This document shows positions 43,244-51,865 of a DNA stretch of 64,000 nt, piece after piece. Where the stretch lies: assembly GCF_000212395.1 (NCBI RefSeq), contig NC_015499.1:1834866-1898865 (forward strand), in the 5' to 3' direction. Both the position numbers and the translations under genes were made by a program. Position 1 is the first letter of the stretch; every line of letters starts with the position of its first letter. Under the pieces are notes generated by a model. The model ran no database searches. It was not told where the DNA came from and worked only from the letters and a program-made list of their open reading frames with translations. The DNA comes from Thermodesulfobium narugense DSM 14796. GTDB taxonomy: Bacteria > Thermodesulfobiota > Thermodesulfobiia > Thermodesulfobiales > Thermodesulfobiaceae.

Positions 43244-44605
43244 CCCTCTTTTATCAAATAATGATGAATTGTCATTGCTATTTGAATTTGAATTAGAACT
43301 TGAATTAGAATTTGAATTAGGTCTTTTAAACTTGTTGATAACCATATGACGCCAGGGGTGGTCTGCAGCAGGTATATAAGGTTTTTTGGTTGAAGTGTTT
43401 TTAGAGCCATTCTTTACTTTTTCTTTAGGTGGTATGAGTAATTCTTGTAGTAAGTAATATTTATCAGCGTATAATGCGCTGAATGATCCATCTAGATGAG
43501 TTAGAACTTTTACTGTACTTTTAGGAGTTAAAGGTATTACCTTGCCATTAGAATCTACTAATTGATAGATATGACCCAGGTAAGATATATAAGAGCCGTG
43601 AGATGCCTTGCGTTCTTGATGCCATGACAGAATCTCTTCTAGTTTGTCTAATGAAGGGCAAGGGCTATAAGTTAACTTGGGGTTATCTGGAACAACAGCG
43701 AACCTTTGATTAAACCTTTTAATAAAGTCTGGTAGAAATTCATTTGCTGCTTCAATAGTAGATATACCTGCCATACGCAGTTCAATTGTTAGTCTCTTTT
43801 GTAATGTGCCCCAAAGACGTTCAATACGTCCTTTGGCCTGTGGAGAACGAGCGGGTATATGTCTAATCCCTAATTCTGAAATAGCTCTGCCAAACTGAGT
43901 TAAGGGAACAGTTTGCCCAGATAATTCTTCTGAAATTGATAACTTATCCTCTTTAGGTGAAAAGAAAATGGTATGACGATCACTGTATATGCTTTTAGGT
44001 ATTCCAAAGTTCTGTGCTACTTGTTGAATAAGTTTTAAGTAACCAAAAAGACATTCATGAAGTTCAAAATGTAATCCCTGAACCTTACTAGTAGCATCAT
44101 CAATAGAACCGTGCAAAGAAAGCATTGGTCCTCTATCTTCAAGCCATTCAAAAGGACTGGCGTCTATTTGAGAAAGTAGACCTTCCTGAGGTAAACGTTT
44201 ACGTGACCTCTTAAGCTTAGATGACCTGTGCGTATGACTTAATGGAATATTATTTTTCTTTAAGATACGATTTACTGTCTTGGATGAAACATCTATGTTA
44301 TAAAACTCTTCAAGTATTTCAGCTATTTGCTGACAACTGGCATTGTGAAGACTATCCTGAGCTAATTTAACAATCCTTTCTCTAGTTTCTTTAGGTATTC
44401 TCTGTTTTGATTCTCTGCCTCTATTTTTGTGAACCAGACCAGTAACGCCTTCTGTTTTCACCCTCTCCTTCAAACGAATAATTTGACGTTTACTTAAGCC
44501 TAAAACTTCAGCTGCCTGTCTATTAGTGATATTGCCTTCAATTGCTTGTTCAATTACAAAAACTCTGCGTGATTCCTTAACACTCAAAAATATCTCTCCC
44601 ATCAT
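43220..44605 (-). CDS. DDE transposase of IS1202/ISNCY type
   Basis: A 461-residue transposase. The N-terminal helix-turn-helix is in ITNRQAAEVLGLSKRQIIRL, and a second one in ISSKTV-like sequence around residue 110. The catalytic DDE triad is visible as LSQIDASPFEWL, KSIYSDRHTIFF and KGRIERLWGTLQKR. Near the C-terminus is the HPWR motif that marks this transposase group, followed by an Asn/Ser repeat (SNSNSSSNSNSNSN) encoded by a 6-base microsatellite. The annotated start at 44605 lacks a ribosome site; TTG at 44587 (MSVKESRRVF) behind GGGAGAG may be the true start. The C-terminus overlaps the terminal repeat of the element. Confidence 0.92.
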   Translation of the reverse strand: MMGEIFLSVKESRRVFVIEQAIEGNITNRQAAEVLGLSKRQIIRLKERVKTEGVTGLVHKNRGRESKQRIPKETRERIVKLAQDSLHNASCQQIAEILEEFYNIDVSSKTVNRILKKNNIPLSHTHRSSKLKRSRKRLPQEGLLSQIDASPFEWLEDRGPMLSLHGSIDDATSKVQGLHFELHECLFGYLKLIQQVAQNFGIPKSIYSDRHTIFFSPKEDKLSISEELSGQTVPLTQFGRAISELGIRHIPARSPQAKGRIERLWGTLQKRLTIELRMAGISTIEAANEFLPDFIKRFNQRFAVVPDNPKLTYSPCPSLDKLEEILSWHQERKASHGSYISYLGHIYQLVDSNGKVIPLTPKSTVKVLTHLDGSFSALYADKYYLLQELLIPPKEKVKNGSKNTSTKKPYIPAADHPWRHMVINKFKRPNSNSNSSSNSNSNSNDNSSLFDKRGVTKSVSH

Positions 44606-44606
44606 A

Positions 44607-44650
44607 GTGACATTATTACTGTCTTCTTAAGGGGTGACAATATCACTGTC
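44607..44650. repeat. Two copies of the 17-bp motif at the IS right end
   Basis: On the reverse strand, GACAGTGATATTGTCAC (44634-44650) and GACAGTAATAATGTCAC (44607-44623) are variants of the left-end motif, start points 27 bases apart. They precede the transposase gene, so binding there might also repress it. Confidence 0.8.
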
Positions 44651-44652
44651 CG

Positions 44653-45093
44653 TTAACATATATTTTTCTTATGGGGGTATTCTTTAAAACTGTTTCTCTC
44701 TTTAAGAAATATTAAACCATCTTTAAGAGAACTGCTTATTTTTGTTTTTATATCCATTTTAATGCCTATTCTAGTCCAAAAGTCGCTAATACACCTTTTT
44801 TTATTTTCTTCAAAAGCTCGAATCATAAGATTTACAATTCTTTCATTAACGTAATCAGTAAAATTCAAAAAGGGCGCTATGAGAATTATTTTTTTTGCAT
44901 TTAATTTATCAATATCTCTTAAGATTAAGTTCGCTCCCAAAGACCACCCTACAATCATATCCTCTTCGCGCTTTATCTCATCTAAGTACCAATCCAAAAA
45001 ATTATAATCTTGAAAAGGAACAATGAATTTAGACCTTTTAGATATTTCAGGATATATTTCGCTAAAACCGCTCCAACCAGATAAAAATATCAA
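44653..45093 (-). pseudogene. 5' fragment of BioH/BioG-like alpha/beta hydrolase, cut by IS
   Basis: The fragment encodes 145 genuine residues before reading one codon into the IS and stopping. IVGWSLGANLILRDI contains the nucleophile elbow G-x-S-x-G with Ser51, and an N-terminal IFLSGWSGF is the oxyanion-loop region. The Asp and His are on the other fragment, so the full protein would be 194 residues. Starts at TTG overlapping the bioF stop. Position between bioF and bioC suggests the pimeloyl-ACP methyl ester esterase, of BioH or BioG type; which one is not settled by motifs. Confidence 0.85.
44659..44675. repeat. 17-bp target-site duplication, right copy
   Basis: Identical to 43166-43182. 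It encodes HKKNI of the N-terminal fragment in the same frame as the other copy. Confidence 0.9.
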
Positions 45094-46241
45094 ATTTTGC
45101 CTGCCAGTGAAGTAAATGCTTGCTTTATAAGTTTAACTTCATCTAAGTTTAGATCGGATCTGAGAGAAATTCTAAGTCTTGCAAAATTTGTTGGTACAGT
45201 TGGCTCTCTTATCGCTGCTACAAACAAGCCCATATCAAACAACATTTCTTGGGCTCTCAAAGTCTTCTCGCTATCGCCCAAAACTATAGGAATAATTTGG
45301 GAAGACGAGTTTAGTGTTTCAAAACCCAAAGATTTTAAATAATTTCTAACATCATCAGATATCTGAAGAAGCACTGCCCCACAAGATGGGTTTTCTCTGA
45401 TAAATTTTAATGCCGCAAGATTGGCAGCTATAACAGATGGGGGGAGAGCAGTAGTATATATGAGAGATCTTGCAAAATTAATAAGATATTCTATAGTAAC
45501 TTTATCCCCAGATAAGTATCCACCTAAACTTCCAAGCGCCTTTGAAAAGGTTCCTACATTAAGATGAACGTCATTCTCCAAAGAATATTCATGTGCCAAA
45601 CCTCTTCCATTCCCAAATATTCCAGTAGCATGTGCTTCATCTAAAATCAGGAAAGCATCGTATTCTTTTGAAAGCTTAACCAAATTAACTAAATCACATT
45701 TGTCTCCGTCCATACTAAATACGCTTTCTGTAACAATTACTTTCTGATTATTTGAACTCTTTAGCATTTTCTCCAGGTGATCTAAATCATTATGTTTAAA
45801 CCTGTGAAACCTTGCTCCTATAAGAATAGCACCATCTATCAAGCTTGCATGGCAAAGTCTATCCATAAAGATGTCACAATTCTTTGCGATGGATAAAGCC
45901 GCAAGATTTGCGCAATATCCGCTGTTTAACACTAAAGAGTTTTGTTTATTTTTAAAATCAGAGATCTCTCTTTCAAGTTCATCATATAAAATGTTGTTAC
46001 CTGTGATAAGCCTTGAAGAAGAGGCCCCTGTACCAAACCTTTTTATCCCTTCAATTGACATATTTTTTATTACTTTGTTATTTGTTAAGCCCAAATAGTT
46101 ATTAGACGCAAGATTAAGAAGTTTTTTGCCATCTATAGTTATATATTTTTCGGCGCCATTTGAAATAGATCTTATAGATCTAAAGTTAAAGTTCGACCTT
46201 AGATCAAAGAGTTTGTTTTCAAGAACCTTTAAAAACTCCAT
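45090..46241 (-). CDS. bioF: 8-amino-7-oxononanoate synthase
   Basis: A 383-residue PLP-dependent alpha-oxoamine synthase. NLASNNYLGLTNNKVIKNM and GTGASSSRLITGNNILYDEL are N-terminal signatures, AFLILDEAHATGIFGNGRGL is the PLP-binding Asp/His region and GTFSKALGSLGGYLSG contains the PLP-lysine. It condenses pimeloyl-ACP with alanine. It is first in the reverse-strand bio operon and starts 3 bases after ndk. Confidence 0.95.
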   Translation of the reverse strand: MEFLKVLENKLFDLRSNFNFRSIRSISNGAEKYITIDGKKLLNLASNNYLGLTNNKVIKNMSIEGIKRFGTGASSSRLITGNNILYDELEREISDFKNKQNSLVLNSGYCANLAALSIAKNCDIFMDRLCHASLIDGAILIGARFHRFKHNDLDHLEKMLKSSNNQKVIVTESVFSMDGDKCDLVNLVKLSKEYDAFLILDEAHATGIFGNGRGLAHEYSLENDVHLNVGTFSKALGSLGGYLSGDKVTIEYLINFARSLIYTTALPPSVIAANLAALKFIRENPSCGAVLLQISDDVRNYLKSLGFETLNSSSQIIPIVLGDSEKTLRAQEMLFDMGLFVAAIREPTVPTNFARLRISLRSDLNLDEVKLIKQAFTSLAGKI

Positions 46242-46244
46242 ATG

Positions 46245-46703
46245 TCATTCTAAATTTTCATATATGTCTTTATCAATTACCCTTTCATAGTCTAACACTT
46301 CATCCTCTTCGAAGAAGATCTTGATTTCTCTCTCAGCTGAATATACTGAGTCAGAACCGTGTATCACATTTCTGCCCAAATCCATCGCAAAATCTCCTCT
46401 TATTGTGCCTGGAGCAGCATCTCGAGGATTTGTTGTTCCCATCATAGTTCTTACCACAGTAACCGCATCTTTTCCTTCTAACACTATAGCTACTATTGGA
46501 CCAGAAGTAATAAAAGAAACAAGGTTGTCAAAAAATGGCTTTTTCTTATGCTCTGCGTAGTGTTCCATCGCCTTTTCTTTAGAAAGCTGCATAAGTTTAA
46601 GACCAACTATCTTTAATCCCTTATCCTCAAATCTTGAAAGTATCTTGCTTGTAAGCTGCCTCTTTACGGCGTCAGGCTTAATTAATACTAAAGTTCTTTC
46701 CAA
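46245..46703 (-). CDS. ndk: Nucleoside diphosphate kinase
   Basis: A 152-residue enzyme equilibrating NTPs and NDPs. ERTLVLIKPDAVKRQL opens the protein, RTMMGTTNPRDAAPGTIRGD is the nucleotide-binding region and NVIHGSDSVYSAEREIKIFF contains the catalytic His (NxxHGSDS). GGAGG precedes the ATG. The C-terminus is about 10 residues longer than usual. Confidence 0.97.
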   Translation of the reverse strand: MERTLVLIKPDAVKRQLTSKILSRFEDKGLKIVGLKLMQLSKEKAMEHYAEHKKKPFFDNLVSFITSGPIVAIVLEGKDAVTVVRTMMGTTNPRDAAPGTIRGDFAMDLGRNVIHGSDSVYSAEREIKIFFEEDEVLDYERVIDKDIYENLE

Positions 46704-46747
46704 ATATTTTTCCTCCTTAAGAAATTAAATTTTAAAATTATTACAAG

Positions 46748-47647
46748 TTAATCCTCGAGCCCATAAATACTAAAAATCTTTTCGACAAGACTGTCGAGCT
46801 CCTCCTTCGAGTAAAACTCGATGACAAAACGTCCAACATTACCGGAGAATGATATATGAACTGGAGTTTTAAGTTTTTTTGAGATTTCAATTTCAATAAA
46901 CTTAAGCTCTTCATCTTGTTTCACCTCTTTTTGGCTTTTTAAAGGCCTAGACTTGCTTTTAATGCTTTTAGATAAACCCTTAATGCTATCTTTATTTGAA
47001 ATAAATTCTAGTTTTAACTCTTCGGCAACTTTTACCGGTATGCCATCCTTAACAATTCTTCTTGCAAAGTTTAATATTTCTATCTCATCCTTCAACGAAA
47101 GCAGCACCCTTCCGTGAGCAGGACTTAAAGTATTGTTCTCTATATATTTTATTACTTCATCAGGCAGTTGAAGAAGTCTAATTGTATTGGTAACATATGA
47201 TCTTGATTTCCCAACTGAATTCGCTATCTCTTCATGAGTCATAGAAAACTTATCTTGAAGTTCAACATATGCCCGAGCTTCGTCAATTGCAGAAAGATTT
47301 TCTCTTTGCAAGTTTTCAACTAAAGCAAGTATAGCCATTTGCTCATCGGTTACTTCTTTAACTATTGCAGGTATCTCTGAGATCCCTATCCTTTCACAGG
47401 CCTTAACCCTTCTTTCGCCAGATATTAGCTCATAGAGTTGTCCCTTTTCTCTTACTACTATTGGCTGAAGCACTCCGTGTTCTTTTATTGATTCAGATAG
47501 TTTCAAAATACTCTCTTCATCAAAACCTTTTCTTGGCTGATATGGATTTGGAAGTATCTTTTCAAGCGAAATAAGTTTTAAAATTTTATCAGATTTATCG
47601 TCTCCCAACAGGGCATCAAGACCTCTACCCATACCTCTTTTAGACAT
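46748..47647 (-). CDS. parB: Chromosome partitioning protein ParB (Spo0J-like)
   Basis: A 299-residue CTPase/DNA-binding protein. NPYQPRKGFDEESILKLSES and ELISGERRVKACERIGISEI are the CTP-binding motifs, MTHEEIANSVGKSRSYVTNT is the parS-reading helix-turn-helix, and the C-terminus is a dimerisation domain. It overlaps parA by 8 bases. Two palindromes resembling altered parS sites lie at 49355 and 56843. Confidence 0.96.
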   Translation of the reverse strand: MSKRGMGRGLDALLGDDKSDKILKLISLEKILPNPYQPRKGFDEESILKLSESIKEHGVLQPIVVREKGQLYELISGERRVKACERIGISEIPAIVKEVTDEQMAILALVENLQRENLSAIDEARAYVELQDKFSMTHEEIANSVGKSRSYVTNTIRLLQLPDEVIKYIENNTLSPAHGRVLLSLKDEIEILNFARRIVKDGIPVKVAEELKLEFISNKDSIKGLSKSIKSKSRPLKSQKEVKQDEELKFIEIEISKKLKTPVHISFSGNVGRFVIEFYSKEELDSLVEKIFSIYGLED

Positions 47648-48407
47648 TTTTTTCTATCTCCTGTAAAAGTTCTCTAAAAGCATTGCTAACTACTGACCTG
47701 GGGTCAAAAGTTATCATTGGTTTGCCAAAACTTTGCGATTCTACTACTCTCACACTTCTTGGAATAATCGTTTTAAAAACTTTATTTTTAAAGTGTAATC
47801 TTAAATCGTTTAGCACTTCATTTGAAACAACTAACCTTTGCATAAACATATTAACTATAATACCTAACAAATTTAATTCAGGATTAAGTCTGGATTTAAT
47901 TCTCTCATAAGTATTAATTATCATGCTAAGACCTTCCAGGGCATAAAATTCAGCCTGCATTGTGATAATTAAATCCCTTGCTGCAGCAAGCCCGTTAATG
48001 GTCAATATGCCCAAAGATGGCGGTGTATCAATAATTATTACGTCAAAATTGCTGTAATTTTCTAATTTTTTTCTCAATTTTAAGTTCCTATCAGTATCAT
48101 CTACCAGTTCAATTTCTGCTCCAGCAAGATCTGGGTGTGAACAAATTATCTTAAGATTCTCAATGTCCGTATCAATTGGTTCAACAAATTCCTTTGTAAC
48201 CAAAAGTTCATATGTTGAAGATGATAAACTTCTTTTATCAATCCCCAAACCCGTAGTGGCATTGCCTTGAGGATCTAGGTCTATTATAAGGGTGTTTTTG
48301 TTTATTTCAGCATAGGAAGCAGCTAAATTTATCGCACATGTAGTCTTTCCTACTCCACCCTTTTGATTTGCAAATACTATAATCCTTTTCAACGCTTCAC
48401 TCTGCAA
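47640..48407 (-). CDS. parA: Chromosome partitioning ATPase ParA (Soj-like)
   Basis: A 255-residue P-loop ATPase with deviant Walker A IVFANQKGGVGKTTCAINLA, Walker A' LIIDLDPQGNATTGL and Walker B VIIIDTPPSLG. The protein family normally starts at KRIIVFANQKGG, so TTG at 48392 is a likely start; TTG at 48407 would add 5 residues. It overlaps the end of the NIF3-like gene. It works with ParB to segregate the origin. Confidence 0.96.
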   Translation of the reverse strand: MQSEALKRIIVFANQKGGVGKTTCAINLAASYAEINKNTLIIDLDPQGNATTGLGIDKRSLSSSTYELLVTKEFVEPIDTDIENLKIICSHPDLAGAEIELVDDTDRNLKLRKKLENYSNFDVIIIDTPPSLGILTINGLAAARDLIITMQAEFYALEGLSMIINTYERIKSRLNPELNLLGIIVNMFMQRLVVSNEVLNDLRLHFKNKVFKTIIPRSVRVVESQSFGKPMITFDPRSVVSNAFRELLQEIEKNV

Positions 48408-49339
48408 AGTCCAGATGTAGGAATAATATTAATGCCCTTTTTTTCTATCTCATCTAGTATAAAGTTCATTCCGATTGAATCTGATGGCATATGACCCGCA
48501 ATAACAACGTTTATGCCAAACTTTTTTGCCTCTTCAAGATGATCTTCTTTCATGTGCATGCCAACTATAGTTCCAATACCAGCAATTGATAACTTTTCAT
48601 AAGCATTTTTGCTTCCTGAAGTTCCACCAGTCATATCTACCCAAATCTTTCCACAACGACTTTTCTCTGAACCATTTACTATTTTTGGCCCAAAATTATG
48701 TGCTTGAGCATCTTGATATTCTGGAATCTCAAGCAAGATGTCTACAATTTCGCCAACAGTTTCAGGCTTCTTTTCCGCAAAAAGTTCAGTTAGAAATTTT
48801 GTAACAATGTTATCAGCTGGTGTATGAATGTTCATAAAGGCAAAACCCAAAAGTTTTGCTGCATCTACAGCTCTATTATGATTAGCCGGATGAACAGAAC
48901 GAGAAACTTCAGCAATTCTGTTTCCCATAAGATTTTCAGCCAGGTTTATTGGTATGCCTTGTGAAAAAAGTATGTCTTCTTGTATGTGCATAACTCCCTC
49001 CAAACCTGGCAAAGATTTACCTTCAGGATGATGAGCAAGTATTAGGTCTATTCTTTCTCCTTTTTCTCTTAGTCTATCAGCTAAAACAATTTCAGGAACT
49101 TCCATATCAATTCCAACAAGAATGCCCTTTATTATCTGATCTTCTTTCCCGTTGAGGATTCGGCTGTCAGAGTATGGATTTTCTAAAAGCTCTTTGTCAA
49201 ACCTTGCCTTTTTCTTTTCGCTTAATTCTTCATAATCCTTTTTTACCTTTTCAAGATATCTAAAAACTTCTTCTTTTCCCCTAGGATCGGCTTCAATGCC
49301 CATATTAATAGCCAACTTATAAATCTCACCTAGTTTCAT
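48389..49339 (-). CDS. NIF3-like (NGG1p-interacting factor 3 family) protein
   Basis: A protein of about 316 residues of the YbgI/NIF3 family of dinuclear metal proteins with unknown reaction. LILAHHPEGKSLPG supplies the His-His metal ligands, VHPANHNRAVDAAKLLGF follows, and GTIVGMHMKEDHLEEAKKFG and VVIAGHMPSDSIGMN hold further His. ATG at 49339 has GGAGG six bases upstream; the TTG two codons earlier is less likely. It leads parA-parB, which it overlaps, and is itself preceded by a parS-like palindrome. Confidence 0.8.
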   Translation of the reverse strand: MKLGEIYKLAINMGIEADPRGKEEVFRYLEKVKKDYEELSEKKKARFDKELLENPYSDSRILNGKEDQIIKGILVGIDMEVPEIVLADRLREKGERIDLILAHHPEGKSLPGLEGVMHIQEDILFSQGIPINLAENLMGNRIAEVSRSVHPANHNRAVDAAKLLGFAFMNIHTPADNIVTKFLTELFAEKKPETVGEIVDILLEIPEYQDAQAHNFGPKIVNGSEKSRCGKIWVDMTGGTSGSKNAYEKLSIAGIGTIVGMHMKEDHLEEAKKFGINVVIAGHMPSDSIGMNFILDEIEKKGINIIPTSGLCRVKR

Positions 49340-49354
49340 AATCAACCTCCAAAA

Positions 49355-49370
49355 TGTTTCTCAAGAAACA
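49355..49370. promoter_or_regulatory. parS-like palindrome, copy 1
   Basis: TGTTTCTCAAGAAACA has arms TGTTTC/GAAACA identical to the bacterial parS consensus TGTTTCACGTGAAACA, but with CTCAAG replacing CACGTG at the centre. It lies just upstream of the NIF3-parA-parB run. An identical palindrome in the opposite orientation is at 56843. Confidence 0.6.
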
Positions 49371-49396
49371 TTTTTATAATAAAACAAAAAATGATA

Positions 49397-50221
49397 TTAA
49401 TCAAACAATATAGGAACCCTTGTGTGAAGCAATAGATGCTCAGCTACGCTCCCTAAAAGAAGCCCTTCAAAAAAGCCTAACCCTCTTGTACTCATAACAA
49501 TCATAGAAATGTTTTCTTTTTCAATAATAGACTCAATCAGTTTAGAAGGATTGCCCTCTAAAACTAGATATCTAGCATTTATATTATTTTTTACCAGTTC
49601 TAAGGTAAGTCTTTCTATAGCTTCATTTGCTGTGGAAGCCTCTTTTATCATAAGCTCTGGATCAGATGGCTTTAGAACATGAAGCAAAAGAGTCTCTTTT
49701 ATAGCTGAAGATATCCCTTTTAAAAATTCAAAGGCTTTCATTGAATTTTTGGAAAAGTCAGTGGGGAATAGTACTTTGTTAAACCTATTTTTTGGCAATA
49801 TGAAACCGTTATCAGTTTTATAAAACCTCTCCACATAAATGGGTCTTTTTATAGTTCTTATAAAATTAAACAAATTGCTTCCGACAAATATATCCTTAAA
49901 AAATCCCTCTCCATGCTCTGAAGCAAAAAATAAATTTGCATTTATTTCTTCACAATAATCTCTAATCTGTTCTACAACATTTCCAATAAGAATTTCTAAA
50001 AAAACGTTAACTCCTTCTGAAAGATAGTTTTTTATATATAAGCTAAAGTGATCAGAAGCAATTTTAACAATCTCTTTATTCACTTCAAGGGCATCCGGGC
50101 TTACAACGTGAACAAGATGAATTTCACGAATACCAAATCTTTTAAAATCGTTAACAGCATTAAAAAGCTTTGAAGATTGTTCTGAAAAATCAAGAGCAAC
50201 CACTACCCTTTCGATCTTCAC
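49397..50221 (-). CDS. Tandem universal stress protein (two Usp domains)
   Basis: A 274-residue protein made of two Usp domains. The first (about 1-130) begins ERVVVALDFSEQSSKLF and keeps ASEHGEGFFKDIFVGSNLFN, where the G-x2-G-x9-G-S/N nucleotide motif is altered; the second (about 140-274) has NKVLFPTDFSKNSMKAFEFL and MSTRGLGFFEGLLLGSVAEHL, which keeps the pattern. The start is GTG (50219-50221) behind GGAGGTG. No partner is indicated by context. Confidence 0.9.
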   Translation of the reverse strand: MKIERVVVALDFSEQSSKLFNAVNDFKRFGIREIHLVHVVSPDALEVNKEIVKIASDHFSLYIKNYLSEGVNVFLEILIGNVVEQIRDYCEEINANLFFASEHGEGFFKDIFVGSNLFNFIRTIKRPIYVERFYKTDNGFILPKNRFNKVLFPTDFSKNSMKAFEFLKGISSAIKETLLLHVLKPSDPELMIKEASTANEAIERLTLELVKNNINARYLVLEGNPSKLIESIIEKENISMIVMSTRGLGFFEGLLLGSVAEHLLLHTRVPILFD

Positions 50222-50321
50222 TTTTCACCTCCATATATTTAATAGAATTTATTTTAAATTATAAATAAACATTATTAATTTTCGTAAATTGAAAAAATAA
50301 AAAATTACCTCAACTCGCTTA

Positions 50322-50349
50322 TTGACACAATACAATTTTTTGCTATCAT
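50322..50349 (+). promoter_or_regulatory. Putative promoter of the trp operon
   Basis: TTGACA (50322-50327) and TATCAT (50344-50349) are 16 bases apart. In the 70-base leader AAGCTAA (50355-50361) and TTAGCTT (50376-50382) form an inverted repeat that could be an operator or a small hairpin. There is no Trp-codon leader peptide; the ATG at 50416 opens only a 7-codon frame without Trp. Confidence 0.55.
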
Positions 50350-50419
50350 AAAGAAAGCTAATTAATTAAAGTTATTTAGCTTAGACGAGGCAATTTAGAA
50401 GAGAGGAGAAGAGAGATGT

Positions 50420-51865
50420 ATGTCAAAACTACTCGTTAGGTCCTATTGTGCCGATTCGCAAACTCCAATAAGTTTGTATGAAAAGTTAAAGAATCTGCCT
50501 TACTCTTTCTTGCTGGAGAGTAAAACTTTCAACAAGCTCTCAAGATATTCATTTTTAGGGACTTTTCCAAGATTCATAATTTCTACGGATACAAAATCCA
50601 CAAGAATTATAGCAGATATGGACCTTGAAAATATTGGAATCAGAAACACCAATACTACGGATTCTTTTATAGACGTTTTAAAAAATATTTTTAGAAAGCT
50701 ACCTAAAGTTGACACAATATGCCCTTTTAGTTCTGGGATAGTAGGCTATATTGGCTATGAATGTGTAAGATTTTACGAAAAATCTTTAAGATTTGATAAA
50801 CCTGCGATATTCCCTGATGCAATGCTCTTTTTTCCTGGCTTAATAATTGCATTTGATCACTTTACCGATACTATCTACCTTATGAGTCATGCTCTTTATA
50901 AGTCAGACGAAAAGAGGGCAGAATTTTTTATTAACGAGGGAGAAAAATTTATTCAGTCAACAAATAATCTAAATTCAACAAGCAAAAACCTCCTATCTAA
51001 TCAGAATCTTATATATGACGAAGTTAAAGATAATAACAGCATAATAAATCACATAAAAAGAATAGACTTTGAAAATGCAGTTAAAAAGGTTAAAGAATAT
51101 ATAAGAAATGGCGATACCTTTCAAACGGTTCTTTCTCAAAGGCTCTCTTCTAATTTTTTTGGTGATCCCTATGAATTTTATAGAAACTTAAGAAGATTAA
51201 ATCCATCTCCATATTTATTTCACATAAAATTAAACGATATAGTAATATCCGGTTCATCTCCAGAAACCTTTCTTACATTAAGAGATGGAAAGCTCTTTTC
51301 AAGACCTATAGCAGGAACTAGAAAAAGAGGAAAGGACCCTCTTGAAGACAAAAGGCTTGCGAAAGAACTCTTATCTGATCCCAAGGAATGTGCAGAACAC
51401 GTTATGTTAGTAGACCTAGCAAGAAACGACCTTGGCAGAGTATGCGTTCCATCATCTGTAAAAGTTGAGGATTTTATGAAGGTTGAAAACTACTCCCACG
51501 TGATGCATATCGTTAGCGAAGTTACAGGAATTTTAGACAAAAGTGTAAACCCTTTAGAAGCATTTTTTGCTTCATTCCCAGCAGGAACTGTATCTGGCGC
51601 TCCAAAAATTAGAGCAATAGAAATAATAGATTCCATAGAAACTGAAAGAAGAGGACCATATGCTGGAGCAGTTGGATATTTTGATATAAGTTCAAATTTT
51701 GATACTTGTATAGCAATAAGAACAGCATTTTTTAAAGACAATAAAATTTATTTACAAGCAGGTGCAGGTATAGTAGCAGACTCGGACCCATCTAGTGAAT
51801 ATCTCGAAACAATTCACAAAGCAAAGGCTCTTTTATCTATTGTTAACAGGGGAAACAAACTATGA
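50420..51865 (+). CDS. trpE: Anthranilate synthase component I
   Basis: A 481-residue chorismate-utilising enzyme. PYSFLLESKTFNKLSRYSFLG and YIGYECVRFYE lie in the N-terminal regulatory domain, where LLESK and related residues form the tryptophan feedback site. The catalytic domain has FQTVLSQRLSSNFFGDPYEF, SRPIAGTRKRGKD, DLARNDLGRVC and FPAGTVSGAPKIRAIEIID. GAGGAGA precedes the ATG at 50420, and an overlapping ATG at 50416 opens a 7-codon frame. It is first in a complete trpEGDCFBA operon and overlaps trpG by 4 bases. Confidence 0.97.
   Translation: MSKLLVRSYCADSQTPISLYEKLKNLPYSFLLESKTFNKLSRYSFLGTFPRFIISTDTKSTRIIADMDLENIGIRNTNTTDSFIDVLKNIFRKLPKVDTICPFSSGIVGYIGYECVRFYEKSLRFDKPAIFPDAMLFFPGLIIAFDHFTDTIYLMSHALYKSDEKRAEFFINEGEKFIQSTNNLNSTSKNLLSNQNLIYDEVKDNNSIINHIKRIDFENAVKKVKEYIRNGDTFQTVLSQRLSSNFFGDPYEFYRNLRRLNPSPYLFHIKLNDIVISGSSPETFLTLRDGKLFSRPIAGTRKRGKDPLEDKRLAKELLSDPKECAEHVMLVDLARNDLGRVCVPSSVKVEDFMKVENYSHVMHIVSEVTGILDKSVNPLEAFFASFPAGTVSGAPKIRAIEIIDSIETERRGPYAGAVGYFDISSNFDTCIAIRTAFFKDNKIYLQAGAGIVADSDPSSEYLETIHKAKALLSIVNRGNKL

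Larger units (their letters stand above)
43183..44658 (-). mobile_element. IS1202/ISNCY-like insertion sequence inside a biotin-pathway gene
   Basis: The element is 1476 bp with one transposase gene. The ends are imperfect inverted repeats of 25 bp (TGTCAAGGGACACTGATTTT... against TGTTAACGGACAGTGATATT...), 21 of 25 matching. A 17-bp duplication flanks it. Each end also has a second inner copy of the motif GACACTGATTTTGTCAC. Long duplications of this size are known for subgroups of IS1202-type elements, whereas IS481 elements usually make shorter ones; this assignment is from memory of the family and from transposase motifs. The perfect duplication and open transposase frame suggest a recent insertion. 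Confidence 0.92.

Noticed and set aside
49355-49378. Rho-independent terminator at the first parS-like palindrome
   Set aside because: The T-run lies on the + strand, where no gene is upstream, and the identical palindrome at 56843 has no T-run.
50350-50440. Trp-codon leader peptide for attenuation
   Set aside because: The ATG at 50416 opens only seven codons without Trp, and no terminator/antiterminator pair with a T-run is seen.
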